NCBI RefSeq assembly: GCF_003217235.1 | Contig: NZ_QJTF01000016.1 | Location: 28,498 to 92,497 of the forward strand | Direction of reading: 5' to 3' | Length of the DNA: 64,000 bases | Source: Paramesorhizobium leguminum | Lineage (GTDB): Bacteria; Pseudomonadota; Alphaproteobacteria; Rhizobiales; Rhizobiaceae | Part shown: positions 51,462 to 62,724 of the stretch, piece by piece | How positions within the stretch are numbered: the stretch's first letter is position 1 | Layout of the letters: each line of letters opens with the position of its first letter | Program-made: the position numbers and the translations under genes | The notes under the pieces: model-generated | Told to the model about the DNA's origin: nothing | What the model saw: only the letters and a program-made list of their open reading frames with translations | Database searches by the model: none

Positions 51462-52013
51462 TCAGAGCGCTTCCTTGCCGACCGGAGCGCCAAAATCCAA
51501 TTCTTCGTGGGAATTGCCGGGAGTAATATCCGCCACGAGCCTTTCAAGCGTATATTCCGGCTGATTAAGCTGCCTCATCGCCTCCCCAGCAGCCATCGCC
51601 GCCGTGAGCGCGAGGTTGAGCGAGCGGGCGGTCTCTACCATTGGGATCAGCAATCGCGCATCTGCCCCTTCATGCACATGATCGGGCACGCCGGACGATT
51701 CACGCCCGAAGAGGAGCACGTCGCCGGGGTTGAAGGTAAAGCGCGTATAGGGTTCGGCGCCCTTGGTCGAGAACAGCACCAGGCGGCGGCCTTCGCGCTT
51801 TCGCCATGCCTCGAAAGCAGCCCAGTCGAGATGGCGGGTGAGGGCGGCCTGTTCGAGATAATCCATTCCGGCGCGGCGCAAGGCCCTGTCGGAGATGTCG
51901 AACCCCGCCGGTTCGATGATATCCACGCCAATGCCGAGGCAGGCCGCCATGCGCAGGATTGTGCCCGTGTTGCCGGGGATATCGGGTTGGTAAAGGGCGA
52001 TGCGGAGATTCAT
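51462..52013 (-). CDS. trmL: tRNA (cytidine(34)-2'-O)-methyltransferase TrmL
   Basis: A 183-residue SPOUT enzyme: PDIPGNTGTILRMAACLG (motif 1), LLFGRESSGVP (motif 2), and IPMVETARSLNLALTAAMAAGEAMRQ (motif 3, knot). It methylates the ribose at wobble position 34 of two leucine tRNAs. It has a ~25-residue C-terminal extension (EYTLERLVADITPGN...) beyond the usual ~157. Confidence 0.93.
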   Translation of the reverse strand: MNLRIALYQPDIPGNTGTILRMAACLGIGVDIIEPAGFDISDRALRRAGMDYLEQAALTRHLDWAAFEAWRKREGRRLVLFSTKGAEPYTRFTFNPGDVLLFGRESSGVPDHVHEGADARLLIPMVETARSLNLALTAAMAAGEAMRQLNQPEYTLERLVADITPGNSHEELDFGAPVGKEAL

Positions 52014-52083
52014 GGAGGCGTCTCTTGGGGAGGGGCTTTAATGCGGACACGTCGGCGAACAGTGGTGGACGACAGGTTCGCGC

Positions 52084-52232
52084 CCTCCCTCCCCCTTGCG
52101 GGGAGGGTGGCCCGAAGGGCCGGGTGGGGGTGGTCACGTTTGCGTGACGATCGTCACCAAAAGCGCAGACGTCACCACTCCCATCCGCCCGCTAACGCAC
52201 CCTCCTTCCCCGCAAGGGGGAAGGAGGGTGCG
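52084..52232. repeat. Repeat family A, copy 3
   Basis: Arms CCTCCCTCCCCCTTGCGGGG and TTCCCCGCAAGGGGGAAGGA with inner CACCACTCCCATCCGCCCGC. Lies in the trmL-ABC gap (52014-52396), which has no gene. Confidence 0.88.
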
Positions 52233-52396
52233 GGCCGGTCTGGCTCAATCATCCGCATCAAGGTCCGTCATCAATTCGTAATGCATGGATGAATTGGAAG
52301 CAATGCTGGCAGCTAAAACCCTCGCTAAAAGAAGCGGGATTGGCTATCCGTGCGCTCTTGCCGGAACCGCAAGGCCGCCGCATATGAGGATGTATC

Positions 52397-54253
52397 ATGT
52401 TCCGCTGGTTCGAAGACAGAATATACGCCTATCCAGAAGGCGAACTTGGCGAGCCGCCGCGGGGGCTGCTGGCGTTCTGCCTGTATTATACACGAGGCGT
52501 CCGGCTGTGGCTCGGGCTGATGGCGCTTGGGGCGGCGGCGATTGCGGCGCTTGAAGTGTCGCTGTTCGCGTTTCTCGGCAATATCGTCGATTGGCTTTCG
52601 CATCAGTCGCGCGAGACGTTTCTGACAAGTGAAGGCTGGCGGCTGGCGCTGATCGCGGGGGTGGTGCTGGTGGTGCTCCCGGCGGTGGTGCTGTTTCATT
52701 CGCTGGTCATCCATCAGGCGCTGCTCGGCAATTTTCCGATGCGCGTGCGCTGGCTGATGCACCGCTATCTCATCCGCCAGTCGATGACCTTCTTCCAGGA
52801 CGAGTTCGCGGGCCGTGTCTCGACCAAGCTGATGCAGACCGCGCTTGCCGTGCGCGAGACGGCGATGAAGCTTCTCGACGTGCTGGTTTATGTCATCGTC
52901 TATTTCTCCGGCACGCTCGTCATCGCCGCCTCGGCGGATTGGCGGCTGATGATGCCGTTTTTGGTGTGGGTGGCGGGCTATATCGGGTTGCTGCGCTATT
53001 TCATCCCGAAATTGCGCGCCGTCTCGGAAGAGCAGGCGAATGCTCGCTCGACCATGACGGGCCGGATCGTCGACAGCTATACGAACATCGCGACGGTCAA
53101 GCTCTTCTCCCATTCCCGGCGGGAGGAGGCGTATGCCCGCGAGGGCCTCGTGACCTTCCAGGATACGGTCAACAGCCAGATGCGGCTGGTGACGAAATTC
53201 TCCTTTTCGCTGTATCTCATGAACTGCCTCTTGCTCTTTGCCGTCGGCGGGATCGGCATCGCGCTGTGGCTTGGGCAGGCGGTGATGATCGGCGCGGTGG
53301 CGGTCGGCATCGGCCTCGTGTTGCGCTTGAACGGCATGTCACAGTGGATCATGTGGGAAATGTCGGCGCTGTTCGAGAATATCGGCACGGTGCAGGACGG
53401 CATGAACACGATCGCACGGCCCCAGCTTGTCATGGACGCGCCGGGCGCGCCGGCGCTGCAGGTCACGAAGGGCGAGATTGCCTACGACAATGTCCGCTTC
53501 CATTACGGCAAGGGCAAGGGCGTGCTCGACGGTCTGTCGCTGACGATCAGGCCGGGTGAAAAGGTCGGCCTTGTCGGGCGCTCCGGCGCGGGCAAGTCCA
53601 CGCTGGTCAATCTGCTGCTGCGCTTCTACGATCTGGAAGGCGGGCGCATCCTTATCGACGGGCAGGATATATCAAAGGTGACGCAGGATTCATTGCGCGC
53701 CAATATCGCCATGGTCACGCAGGATACCTCGCTGCTGCATCGCTCGGTGCGCGACAACGTTCTCTACGGCCGTCCGGATGCGACCGAAGAGATGATGCTG
53801 GATGCGGTGCGGCGCGCGGAGGCGGGCGATTTCATCCAGTCGCTGAGCGATCCGCATGGGCGCCGGGGCTTCGACGCGCATGTGGGCGAGCGCGGGGTGA
53901 AGCTTTCGGGCGGCCAGCGCCAGCGCATCGCCATCGCCAGGGTCATCCTGAAGGACGCGCCGATCCTCATCCTCGACGAGGCGACATCGGCGCTCGATTC
54001 GGAGGTGGAGGCGGCGATCCAGGACAATCTCTACCGGCTGATGGAAGGCAAGACCGTCATCGCCATCGCGCACCGCCTTTCCACCATCGCCGCGCTGGAT
54101 CGCCTGATCGTGATGGACAAGGGGCGGATCGTCGAGGACGGCACGCATGAGGAACTGATCGCACGGAGCGGAATTTACGCCGGGCTCTGGGCGCGGCAGT
54201 CGGGCGGGTTTCTCGGGTTCGACGACCGGGCGGAGGAGGTGGCGGCGGAGTAG
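52397..54253 (+). CDS. ABC exporter half-transporter (permease-ATPase), copy 1
   Basis: A 618-residue ABCB-type exporter: six membrane helices in ~35-330, then an ATPase with Walker A GRSGAGKST (~394-402), signature LSGGQ (~503-507), and ILILDEATSALD. It would act as a homodimer or as a heterodimer with the similar gene at 54579. Substrate cannot be told. GAGGATGTATC precedes the ATG. Flanked by family A repeats on both sides. Confidence 0.9.
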   Translation: MFRWFEDRIYAYPEGELGEPPRGLLAFCLYYTRGVRLWLGLMALGAAAIAALEVSLFAFLGNIVDWLSHQSRETFLTSEGWRLALIAGVVLVVLPAVVLFHSLVIHQALLGNFPMRVRWLMHRYLIRQSMTFFQDEFAGRVSTKLMQTALAVRETAMKLLDVLVYVIVYFSGTLVIAASADWRLMMPFLVWVAGYIGLLRYFIPKLRAVSEEQANARSTMTGRIVDSYTNIATVKLFSHSRREEAYAREGLVTFQDTVNSQMRLVTKFSFSLYLMNCLLLFAVGGIGIALWLGQAVMIGAVAVGIGLVLRLNGMSQWIMWEMSALFENIGTVQDGMNTIARPQLVMDAPGAPALQVTKGEIAYDNVRFHYGKGKGVLDGLSLTIRPGEKVGLVGRSGAGKSTLVNLLLRFYDLEGGRILIDGQDISKVTQDSLRANIAMVTQDTSLLHRSVRDNVLYGRPDATEEMMLDAVRRAEAGDFIQSLSDPHGRRGFDAHVGERGVKLSGGQRQRIAIARVILKDAPILILDEATSALDSEVEAAIQDNLYRLMEGKTVIAIAHRLSTIAALDRLIVMDKGRIVEDGTHEELIARSGIYAGLWARQSGGFLGFDDRAEEVAAE

Positions 54254-54318
54254 GGGGCAATTTTTGTCTTGCTGGCGCCCTACGGCACCTCCTCTGTCCT
54301 GCCGTGCCGGGCGCGCGC

Positions 54319-54570
54319 CTTCCCTCCCCCTTGCGGGGAGGGTGGCCCGTAGGGTCGGGTGGGGGGGTGACGCGTGCGCCATTGTTTCCAGTAAAAGCGC
54401 AAACGTCACCACCCCCATCCGCCCGCTAACGCGGGCAGCTTCCCCGCAAGGGGGAAGGAGGGGGCGAACTACCGGCAGGACAGAGAGGACAGAGGGGGCG
54501 ACGTAGAGCGCCAGCGTTTCTGATACGACAACCTTACTCCCCTATTCCCTTACTCCCTTATTCCCCTAGA
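54319..54570. repeat. Repeat family A, copy 4, plus a TTACTCCCCTATTCCC array
   Basis: 54319-54464 has arms TTCCCTCCCCCTTGCGGGGA and TCCCCGCAAGGGGGAAGGAG. At 54534-54569 short CCCTTACT/CCCCTATT units follow, like family E. It separates the two ABC exporter genes. Confidence 0.85.
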
Positions 54571-54578
54571 ATATCAAT

Positions 54579-56426
<1,848 letters not shown>

Positions 56427-56443
56427 CGGCAGTTGATCCCGAT

Positions 56444-56695
56444 TCACTCTATGATTTCATCGCCTTTGGCGGGCAGCTTCCCCTTGCCGGCGCGGCCAAG
56501 AATTTCGAGTGCTTTGGGAATATCGGCGCGCGCGGCGCGTTCCTGAAAATAACTCTCCGTTCGCAGCGCTGAAAGCTTTTCTGCAACCGCAACATTGATA
56601 AGCTGGTTCAGCGCCACGCCTTCGCTCTCCGCCACCTTGCGCGCCTCGTCGAGAAGCGAGGGCTGAAGTCTCAGCGCGAAATTACTTTTCCTCAT
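56444..56695 (-). CDS. Ribbon-helix-helix antitoxin-like protein
   Basis: An 83-residue protein with a HicB/RHH-type N-terminal fold (RKSNFALRLQPSLLDEARKVAESEGVALNQLINVAVAEKL). It overlaps the PIN toxin stop by four bases (ATGA). The order is toxin first, antitoxin second. AAGGAT precedes the ATG. It should neutralise the PIN protein and repress the pair. Confidence 0.82.
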   Translation of the reverse strand: MRKSNFALRLQPSLLDEARKVAESEGVALNQLINVAVAEKLSALRTESYFQERAARADIPKALEILGRAGKGKLPAKGDEIIE

Positions 56696-57120
56696 ATCCT
56701 TACCTCCAGTCGTTTCCATGCTTCGCCCGGTGAGATTGCCTCAATTCCGAATTGCCAGGCAGCCTCACTGAAATCGCGGATGTTGAATGTCACTATGGCA
56801 TTCGCGTTCCCGTTCACTGCCGCTTCGAGCACCATATCGTCGTCTGGGTCTCGAACCATTGGCCGCCACAAAAAGGCGAGGCGCACGGGTTCCGCCACGG
56901 CTGCCACCGCATCGAGCAAGGCGTCCACATCTTCGATGTTCAATCTGGATGCCTTCAGATGCTCCGACCGCGTCATGACCGCCTGATACTCGACCATCAA
57001 TGCTACGGAGACAACGATCGTCACCCGCTTCTCCAACGCTCCCATCAGCAGGCGACGGGACGCGCCCGCATCGCTGCGGATGGCTGCGATCATGGTTGCC
57101 GTATCAAGCACTAGCCTCAT
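56692..57120 (-). CDS. PIN-domain toxin (putative RNase)
   Basis: A 142-residue PIN-family protein of the PF13470 type. Acidic catalytic residues fit D6, E44, D94 or D95 and D116 (VLDTATM, VEYQAV, RDPDDDMVLEAA, FNIRDF). It would be a metal-dependent ribonuclease in a type II toxin-antitoxin pair with the downstream RHH protein. Divergent from the second pair at 57240. Confidence 0.83.
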   Translation of the reverse strand: MRLVLDTATMIAAIRSDAGASRRLLMGALEKRVTIVVSVALMVEYQAVMTRSEHLKASRLNIEDVDALLDAVAAVAEPVRLAFLWRPMVRDPDDDMVLEAAVNGNANAIVTFNIRDFSEAAWQFGIEAISPGEAWKRLEVRI

Positions 57121-57142
57121 GCCATCATATTGGGTGGAGTTT

Positions 57143-57164
57143 GTGATATTGCAAGTGATATTGC
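57143..57164. promoter_or_regulatory. Tandem GTGATATTGC operator-like repeats between two TA modules
   Basis: GTGATATTGC at 57143-57152 and again at 57155-57164, a 12-base period, in the 119-base gap between the PIN/RHH pair and the DUF6516/HTH pair. TTGACA at 57203-57208 may be a promoter part for the right pair. The repeats suit an antitoxin operator. Confidence 0.45.
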
Positions 57165-57239
57165 TCGGATGGGAAGCGTAACGAACATTAGTGTTGTCGT
57201 ATTTGACATCGTTTTATGCAGATATTATTTGTAGACAGC

Positions 57240-57524
57240 ATGAAGGCTCAGAAACTTTTTCATGAGAAGCGTATCCTCGGCGATGGTTCAATCGTGGAAA
57301 TGGTCATCTGGGAGCTGCCATATCCGGTGCCGGGCAGTACGCATTCGTACAAGTACCGCCTATTCTTCGGGCGAGACGGCAAGCGAATAGTCGGTTTCGA
57401 TAATGAGCGTGGAAAAGGCGATCATTGCCATCTCGACGGTATCGAGCGTTCCTATGTCTTCATCAGTGTCGATCAACTCAAGGATGACTTCCTTGCGGAA
57501 GTTGGAAGGAGATTGAACCAATGA
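57240..57524 (+). CDS. DUF6516-family protein, likely toxin (TumE-like)
   Basis: A 94-residue protein that fits DUF6516: MKAQKLFHEKRILGDGSIVEMVIW...PVPGS...YKYRLFFGRDG...GFDNERGKGDHCH. Members are predicted toxins paired with HTH proteins of the type encoded next. The mode of action is not known to me. ATG 57240 matches the usual family start; ATG 57216 is possible. Its end overlaps the next gene (ATGA). Confidence 0.75.
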   Translation: MKAQKLFHEKRILGDGSIVEMVIWELPYPVPGSTHSYKYRLFFGRDGKRIVGFDNERGKGDHCHLDGIERSYVFISVDQLKDDFLAEVGRRLNQ

Positions 57525-57895
57525 GCCGGGCAGTTATTCAAATCCGTCATGAGCCGGACGACATGGCAGCAATCAAGGCGATGGGAGAGCGTTTCGCCGC
57601 CGCCTGGAAAGCCGGCGAGCAGCAAGAGCCCGTGGCGGTTTTCACGTTCAGTTCGCCGGCGCAGCTATTCTCCGTCCTGACGCCGAAGCGTTGGGAACTG
57701 ATCGAGCACCTGCAAAAAATTGGCCCCTCCAGCATTCGAGGCCTTGCGCGTTCGTTGGACCGCGGAATCAAGCGGGTTCATGAAGATGTGTCGGCTCTTG
57801 TGGAATGGGGGTTGATAGAAAAGACCGAAGATAACAAAATCTGGGTTCCCTATGAGGAAATCGAAGCGGATTTTGTTTTGACGGCTGCGGCATAG
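57521..57895 (+). CDS. HVO_A0114-type HTH protein, likely antitoxin
   Basis: A 124-residue protein with a winged-helix segment LTPKRWELIEHLQKIGPSSIRGLARSLDRGIKRVHEDVSALVEWGLIEK, as in HVO_A0114-family regulators. It begins inside the previous stop, the tight coupling of a TA pair, so it is the probable antitoxin and autorepressor. Confidence 0.8.
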   Translation: MSRAVIQIRHEPDDMAAIKAMGERFAAAWKAGEQQEPVAVFTFSSPAQLFSVLTPKRWELIEHLQKIGPSSIRGLARSLDRGIKRVHEDVSALVEWGLIEKTEDNKIWVPYEEIEADFVLTAAA

Positions 57896-58041
57896 GGACG
57901 ACGCGCGCCTCCCCGCCATCTGACATTCATGAATTCTGCTCATAGCAGCAAGCTGATTGAACGGGCTAATCTTCCTGCCGCGTCGGACCTATCTTCCTGC
58001 TGGCGTCGCTCAATCGGAGCGCGACAACAGAGGAGACCCGA

Positions 58042-59157
58042 ATGGCTGACAAGCATCATCCTTTAGACATGAACGACGAGCGCCAGCCGGATATTGGCCG
58101 CCGGAAGCTTCTCAAAGCGACAGGAGCCGGCGCGGCGGCGCTTGGCGTCATGTCGATTTTCAGCATTCCTTTTGCAGAGGCTCAGGACATGTCCAAAGGC
58201 GCGAACAATTTCTACAAAAGCGATCGGGTAACGCTGGAGAAGGTCACTTTCAAAAGTCAGTACCAGGCCAACGTCGCGGGAAATATGTTTCTTCCGAAGA
58301 ATATCGACAGGAACGCGCGCTATCCAGCCCTCGTCGTCGGCCATCCGATGGGCGCCGTGAAGGAGCAGAGCGCGGATCTTTATGCGACGAAAATGGCGGA
58401 ACAGGGTTTTGTCGCCATGTCCATCGATCTGCCCTTCTGGGGTGAGAGCGAGGGCCAGCCCCGCAATGCCGTTTCGCCGGATTTTTATGCCGAGGCTTTC
58501 AGCGCCGCGGTCGATTTTCTCGGCGCGCAGTCGTTTGTGGACCGCGAACGCATCGGCGGCATCGGTATTTGCGGCAGCGGCAGCTTCATCATCAGTGCGG
58601 CCAAGATCGACCCGCGTTTGAAAGCCATCGCGACGGTCAGCATGTATGACATGGGGGCGGCCAACCGGAACGCGCTCAATCATTCCCTTTCCATCGAGCA
58701 GCGCAAGCAGATCATCGCGGATGCAGCCAAACAGCGCTACGTCGAATTTGCGGGCGGCAAGACCGAATATACCAGCGGCACGACGCATCAGCTCACCGCC
58801 GACACCCACCCCATTCAGCGCGAGTTCTATGATTTTTACCGCACGCCGCGCGGCGAATTTACACCGGCGGGCGGTTCGCCTGAAACCACGACGCATCCGA
58901 CGCTGACGAGCAATGTCAAGTTTATGAATTTTTACCCGTTCAACGACATTGAGACGATCTCGCCGCGCCCGATGCTGTTCATCAGCGGCGATCAGGCTCA
59001 CTCGAAAGAATTCAGCGAAGATGCCTACAAGCGCGCAGCCGAGCCGAAGGAACTCGTGTGGGTTTCCGGCGCCGGTCACGTCGATCTTTACGACCGGGTC
59101 GATCTGATTCCGTTCGACAAGCTGACAAGCTTCTTCAATCAGCACCTCGCCGCGTAG
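58042..59157 (+). CDS. Tat-exported alpha/beta hydrolase (YcjY / dienelactone-hydrolase type)
   Basis: A 371-residue protein. A twin-arginine signal (GRRKLLKATGAGAAALGV, residues 19-36) precedes an alpha/beta hydrolase fold: VVGHPMGAVKEQS, DLPFWGESEG, GIGICGSGSF (nucleophile probably C177 as in dienelactone hydrolase, or the Ser after it), FISGDQAH with the acid, and GAGHVDLYD with the His. Substrate unknown. Followed by a cyclophilin-like secreted gene and a LysR gene, a likely functional cassette. Confidence 0.85.
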   Translation: MADKHHPLDMNDERQPDIGRRKLLKATGAGAAALGVMSIFSIPFAEAQDMSKGANNFYKSDRVTLEKVTFKSQYQANVAGNMFLPKNIDRNARYPALVVGHPMGAVKEQSADLYATKMAEQGFVAMSIDLPFWGESEGQPRNAVSPDFYAEAFSAAVDFLGAQSFVDRERIGGIGICGSGSFIISAAKIDPRLKAIATVSMYDMGAANRNALNHSLSIEQRKQIIADAAKQRYVEFAGGKTEYTSGTTHQLTADTHPIQREFYDFYRTPRGEFTPAGGSPETTTHPTLTSNVKFMNFYPFNDIETISPRPMLFISGDQAHSKEFSEDAYKRAAEPKELVWVSGAGHVDLYDRVDLIPFDKLTSFFNQHLAA

Positions 59158-59183
59158 GCGGGTTGCTGACAAGGAGAACGTCT

Positions 59184-59594
59184 ATGTGGCGCCTTTCGTT
59201 GATTGCCGCTGGTTTCACCCTTCTGTCGACAGGACATGCCATGGCGCAAGAACGCATCCGGATTTCCTCCGAATGGGGAAATGTCACGGCTGAACTGGCC
59301 GACAACGCTGCGGCGCGTTCGCTGTTGGAGCTGTTGCCGATCACGATTGAAATGCGGGACCATCTGCGCCAGGAAAAGACCGGCAACCTGCCCGCATCCC
59401 TTCCGGAAGTCGCGCGGCGGCGCGACTTTTCGGCTGGGACGCTTGGCCTTTGGGGATCTGATCATTTTGTGATCTATTATCGCAGCGGGCGCATTCCTGA
59501 GCCCGGAATTGTCATTCTCGGCAAGGTAACGGGCGATGTCTCGATTTTCGACCGCGCCGGCCCGATTTCTATCCGGATTCAGCATGTGAGATAG
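59184..59594 (+). CDS. Secreted cyclophilin-like-fold protein
   Basis: A 136-residue protein with a signal peptide (MWRLSLIAAGF...GHAMAQ) and a mature cyclophilin-like (Cyclophil_like/DUF) beta-barrel: RIRISSEWGNVTAELADNAAARSLLELLPITIEM and DLIIL-like YYRSGRIPEPGIVILGKVTGD. No proline isomerase active site is evident. AAGGAGAACGTCT precedes the ATG. 26 bases after the hydrolase stop, probably co-transcribed. Confidence 0.82.
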   Translation: MWRLSLIAAGFTLLSTGHAMAQERIRISSEWGNVTAELADNAAARSLLELLPITIEMRDHLRQEKTGNLPASLPEVARRRDFSAGTLGLWGSDHFVIYYRSGRIPEPGIVILGKVTGDVSIFDRAGPISIRIQHVR

Positions 59595-59695
59595 GCAACG
59601 CCAGAGCTGGCCGTCGCCAGGCCGCCATTCACCTGCTGTATTATTTTTGGCCGCCCAGTGTACAATGAGCCTCTTATTATGAGAGGGCTTCATAA

Positions 59696-60589
59696 GTGGC
59701 GCGCGAAAACATTAACGATCTGATGGCTTTTCTGGTCGTTGCGCGCGAGCGCAGTTTTACCAAGGCCGCTGCCAGGATCGGCGTTTCGCAATCGGCATTG
59801 AGCCACACAATACGCCAGCTGGAAACGAGGCTCGGCGTCCGGCTGCTTACGCGGACCACCCGCGCCGTATCGCTCACCGATGCGGGGGAACGTTTGCTGA
59901 ATGGCATTGCGCCTCATTTCGATGAGATCGAGGCTCAACTCGATGCTCTCGGAGAATTGAGGGATAAGCCTGCGGGCACAATTCGCATCACCGCGTCAGA
60001 CCATGCGATCAAGCATGTGTTGTGGCCCAAGCTGTGCAAGTTTTTGCCCGAATATCCCGAGATCAAGGTCGAACTGGTCCTGGATAATGGGCTTACCGAC
60101 ATCGTCAATGAGCGTTACGATGCCGGTGTGCGCATGGGCGACCAGTTGGCGAAGGATATGATTTCGGCCCGGATCAGCCCCGACTTTTGTCTCGCGGTCG
60201 TCGGGTCTGCCTCCTATTTCGCCAAATACCCACAACCCGTTCATCCCAGTGATCTTACCGGCCATGCCTGCATCAACTTCCGCTTTCCCGGATCGGGACG
60301 TCTTTATGCATGGGAGTTCGAGGAAAACGGCCGTGAAGTAAAAATCCGGGTCGATGGCCAGCTAACCTTCAACCATATTTTTCATTCGCTCGAAGCCGTC
60401 CTTGACGGCTTTGGCCTTGCTTACATTCCCGAAGAAATTATCCTGCCTTATGTCGAGGATGGACGGCTGATCCGGGTCCTGCGGAAATTCTCTCCATACT
60501 GGGACGGCTACCATCTATATTATCCGAGCCGCCGCCAGTCCTCTCCCGCCTTTGTCGCCCTCGTCGAGGCGTTACGGCATCGGGAATAG
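59696..60589 (+). CDS. LysR-family transcriptional regulator
   Basis: A 297-residue protein with a LysR HTH (residues ~5-62, FLVVARERSFTKAAARIGVSQSALSHTIRQLE) and a periplasmic-binding-type effector domain (~88-290). It starts with GTG 59696, nine bases after GAGAGG. Unusually it is in the same direction as the hydrolase/cyclophilin genes rather than divergent. It probably responds to an aromatic or acidic ligand. Confidence 0.9.
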   Translation: MARENINDLMAFLVVARERSFTKAAARIGVSQSALSHTIRQLETRLGVRLLTRTTRAVSLTDAGERLLNGIAPHFDEIEAQLDALGELRDKPAGTIRITASDHAIKHVLWPKLCKFLPEYPEIKVELVLDNGLTDIVNERYDAGVRMGDQLAKDMISARISPDFCLAVVGSASYFAKYPQPVHPSDLTGHACINFRFPGSGRLYAWEFEENGREVKIRVDGQLTFNHIFHSLEAVLDGFGLAYIPEEIILPYVEDGRLIRVLRKFSPYWDGYHLYYPSRRQSSPAFVALVEALRHRE

Positions 60590-60792
60590 CGAAGGTGGGA
60601 AGAAGTCGTAAATTCTTTTTCACTGCAGCCTGCGACATCGTGCCGTCCTGCCATCCTCCCGTCTGGACAAGCTACAACATCACCCCTAGAAACCTTGGCA
60701 GCATGCCGGGGGATTCCGCCGGCCCATTCGTCATGGGCCGAACTCATGAGGGGGTGCGGAGCCTCGCGGGAATGAGGAAAGGGATGGGTCTC

Positions 60793-61356
60793 GTGAGCGC
60801 ACACGATACGGCTGAGCCGACACGGCGTGATTTTCTCTATATCGCAACAGGGATGGCCGGCGCTGTTGGCGCCGCGGGTCTTGCTTGGCCTTTCATCGAC
60901 CAGATGCAGCCGGACGCCTCGACACTGGCAGCCGCTTCGATCGAAGTAGACATTTCATCCGTGACCGAAGGCATGTCGCTGATCGCCAAATGGCGCGGCA
61001 AGCCGATCGTGATCCGCAACCGTACGCCGAAGGAAGTTTCTGATAGCGCGAACACACCGATTTCCGATCTGAAAGACCCGATCGCGCGCAATGCCAATCT
61101 GCCGTCGGATGCGCAGGCCACCGATCTCAGCCGCTCCGCCGGCAAGGGCAAGGAAAACTGGCTCATCATGATCGACGTATGCACCCATCTGGGCTGCATT
61201 CCGCTTGGTGAAGAGGGCCAATTCGGCGGATGGTTCTGCCCCTGCCATGGTTCGACCTACGATACGGCCGGGCGCATCCGCAGCGGTCCGGCGCCTGAGA
61301 ACATGCATATTCCGCCGTACGCGTTTCTCTCCGATACGCACATCAAGATCGGCTAG
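60793..61356 (+). CDS. petA: Ubiquinol-cytochrome c reductase Rieske iron-sulfur subunit
   Basis: A 187-residue protein with a twin-arginine-type anchor (RRDFLYIATG at 11-20 and a hydrophobic helix to ~35) and the [2Fe-2S] ligands C130, H132, C149 and H152 with the disulfide Cys C135/C151 (CTHLGC and CPCHG). It passes electrons from ubiquinol to cytochrome c1. GTG 60793 has AGGAAAGGG about ten bases upstream; the ATG at 60784 is too close to it. First gene of petABC. Confidence 0.94.
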   Translation: MSAHDTAEPTRRDFLYIATGMAGAVGAAGLAWPFIDQMQPDASTLAAASIEVDISSVTEGMSLIAKWRGKPIVIRNRTPKEVSDSANTPISDLKDPIARNANLPSDAQATDLSRSAGKGKENWLIMIDVCTHLGCIPLGEEGQFGGWFCPCHGSTYDTAGRIRSGPAPENMHIPPYAFLSDTHIKIG

Positions 61357-61367
61357 TGAGGATATCC

Positions 61368-61397
61368 GCGTGATCTTGTCTGAGGTCATGCTCTGAG
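61368..61397. repeat. Repeat family D, shortened copy 4, between petA and petB
   Basis: GCGTGATCTTGTCTGAGGTC ATGCTCTGAG: the left arm of family D directly joined to the right end, with the centre missing. It lies in the petA-petB gap. Confidence 0.65.
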
Positions 61398-61416
61398 GGT
61401 TTTTGGGAGACACGAT

Positions 61417-62703
61417 ATGAGTGGCGGACATTCCACCTACACGCCGGGGACCGGCATCGAAAAATGGATCGACGCGCGGCTGCCGCTGCCGCGGCTCATC
61501 TATGATTCCTTCATCGCCTATCCGGTTCCGCGCAATTTGAACTATGCCTATACGTTCGGCGGAATTCTGGCGATCATGCTGGTTTCGCAGATCCTGACCG
61601 GCGTGGTGCTGGCGATGCATTATGCCGCCAACACCGGCATCGCATTCGACTCGGTCGAAAAGATCATGCGCGACGTCAATTATGGCTGGCTGCTGCGCTA
61701 CATGCATGCCAATGGCGCGTCGATGTTCTTCGTGGCCGTTTATTGCCACATCTTCCGTGGTCTCTACTACGGCTCCTACAAGGCGCCGCGCGAGCTTCTC
61801 TGGATCCTCGGCGTGATCATCTATCTCCTGATGATGGCGACGGCGTTCATGGGCTATGTGCTGCCGTGGGGGCAGATGTCGTTCTGGGGCGCGACCGTCA
61901 TCACCGGCTTCTTCACCGCATTCCCGATCATCGGCGATCCAATCCAGACCTTGCTGCTCGGCGGCTTCTCGGTGGATAATCCGACGCTCAACCGCTTCTT
62001 CTCGCTGCATTATCTGCTGCCGTTCATGATCGCGGGCGTGGTCGTGCTGCACGTCTGGGCACTGCATATCACCGGCCAGACGAACCCGACCGGCATCGAG
62101 GTCAAGTCGAAGACGGACACCGTGCCGTTCACGCCCTATGCGACCGTCAAGGACGGTTTCGCCATGGTGCTGTTCTTCATCCTGTTCGCCTATTTCATCT
62201 TCTACCTGCCCAATTATCTCGGCCATCCCGACAATTACATTCCGGCCAATTCGATGAAGACGCCGGCCCATATCGTTCCGGAATGGTACTTCCTGCCGTT
62301 CTACGCGATGCTGCGCGCCATCACCTTCAACATCGGCCCGATCGATTCCAAGCTCGGCGGCGTGCTTGTCATGTTCGGCTCGATCGCGGTGCTGTTCCTT
62401 GTGCCCTGGCTCGATACGTCCAAGGTGCGCTCGGCCGTCTATCGTCCGTGGTACAAGCTGCTGTTCTGGCTGTTCGTGATCGACGCCATCCTGCTTGGAT
62501 GGCTCGGTTCGCGCCCGGCGGAGGGCATCTATGTGCACATGGCGCAGGTGGCGACGCTCTATTACTTCGCCTTCTTCCTCGTCATCATGCCGGTTCTCGG
62601 CCTGATCGAGAAGCCGAAGCGGCTGCCGAACTCGATCACCGAGGCGGTGCTGGAGAAGAACAAGGGCGCAGGCACTTTGGCTGCCGCGGAAACCAACGGC
62701 TGA
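61417..62703 (+). CDS. petB: Cytochrome b subunit of the bc1 complex
   Basis: A 428-residue full-length cytochrome b with eight to nine helices. Haem-ligating His pairs occur in [19 protein letters not shown] and [20 protein letters not shown]; the Qo site PEWY is intact ([12 protein letters not shown]). It is unfused and of the usual proteobacterial length. Middle gene of petABC. Confidence 0.96.
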   Translation: MSGGHSTYTPGTGIEKWIDARLPLPRLIYDSFIAYPVPRNLNYAYTFGGILAIMLVSQILTGVVLAMHYAANTGIAFDSVEKIMRDVNYGWLLRYMHANGASMFFVAVYCHIFRGLYYGSYKAPRELLWILGVIIYLLMMATAFMGYVLPWGQMSFWGATVITGFFTAFPIIGDPIQTLLLGGFSVDNPTLNRFFSLHYLLPFMIAGVVVLHVWALHITGQTNPTGIEVKSKTDTVPFTPYATVKDGFAMVLFFILFAYFIFYLPNYLGHPDNYIPANSMKTPAHIVPEWYFLPFYAMLRAITFNIGPIDSKLGGVLVMFGSIAVLFLVPWLDTSKVRSAVYRPWYKLLFWLFVIDAILLGWLGSRPAEGIYVHMAQVATLYYFAFFLVIMPVLGLIEKPKRLPNSITEAVLEKNKGAGTLAAAETNG

Positions 62704-62724
62704 GCGAAAATTAAGGACTGTCCC

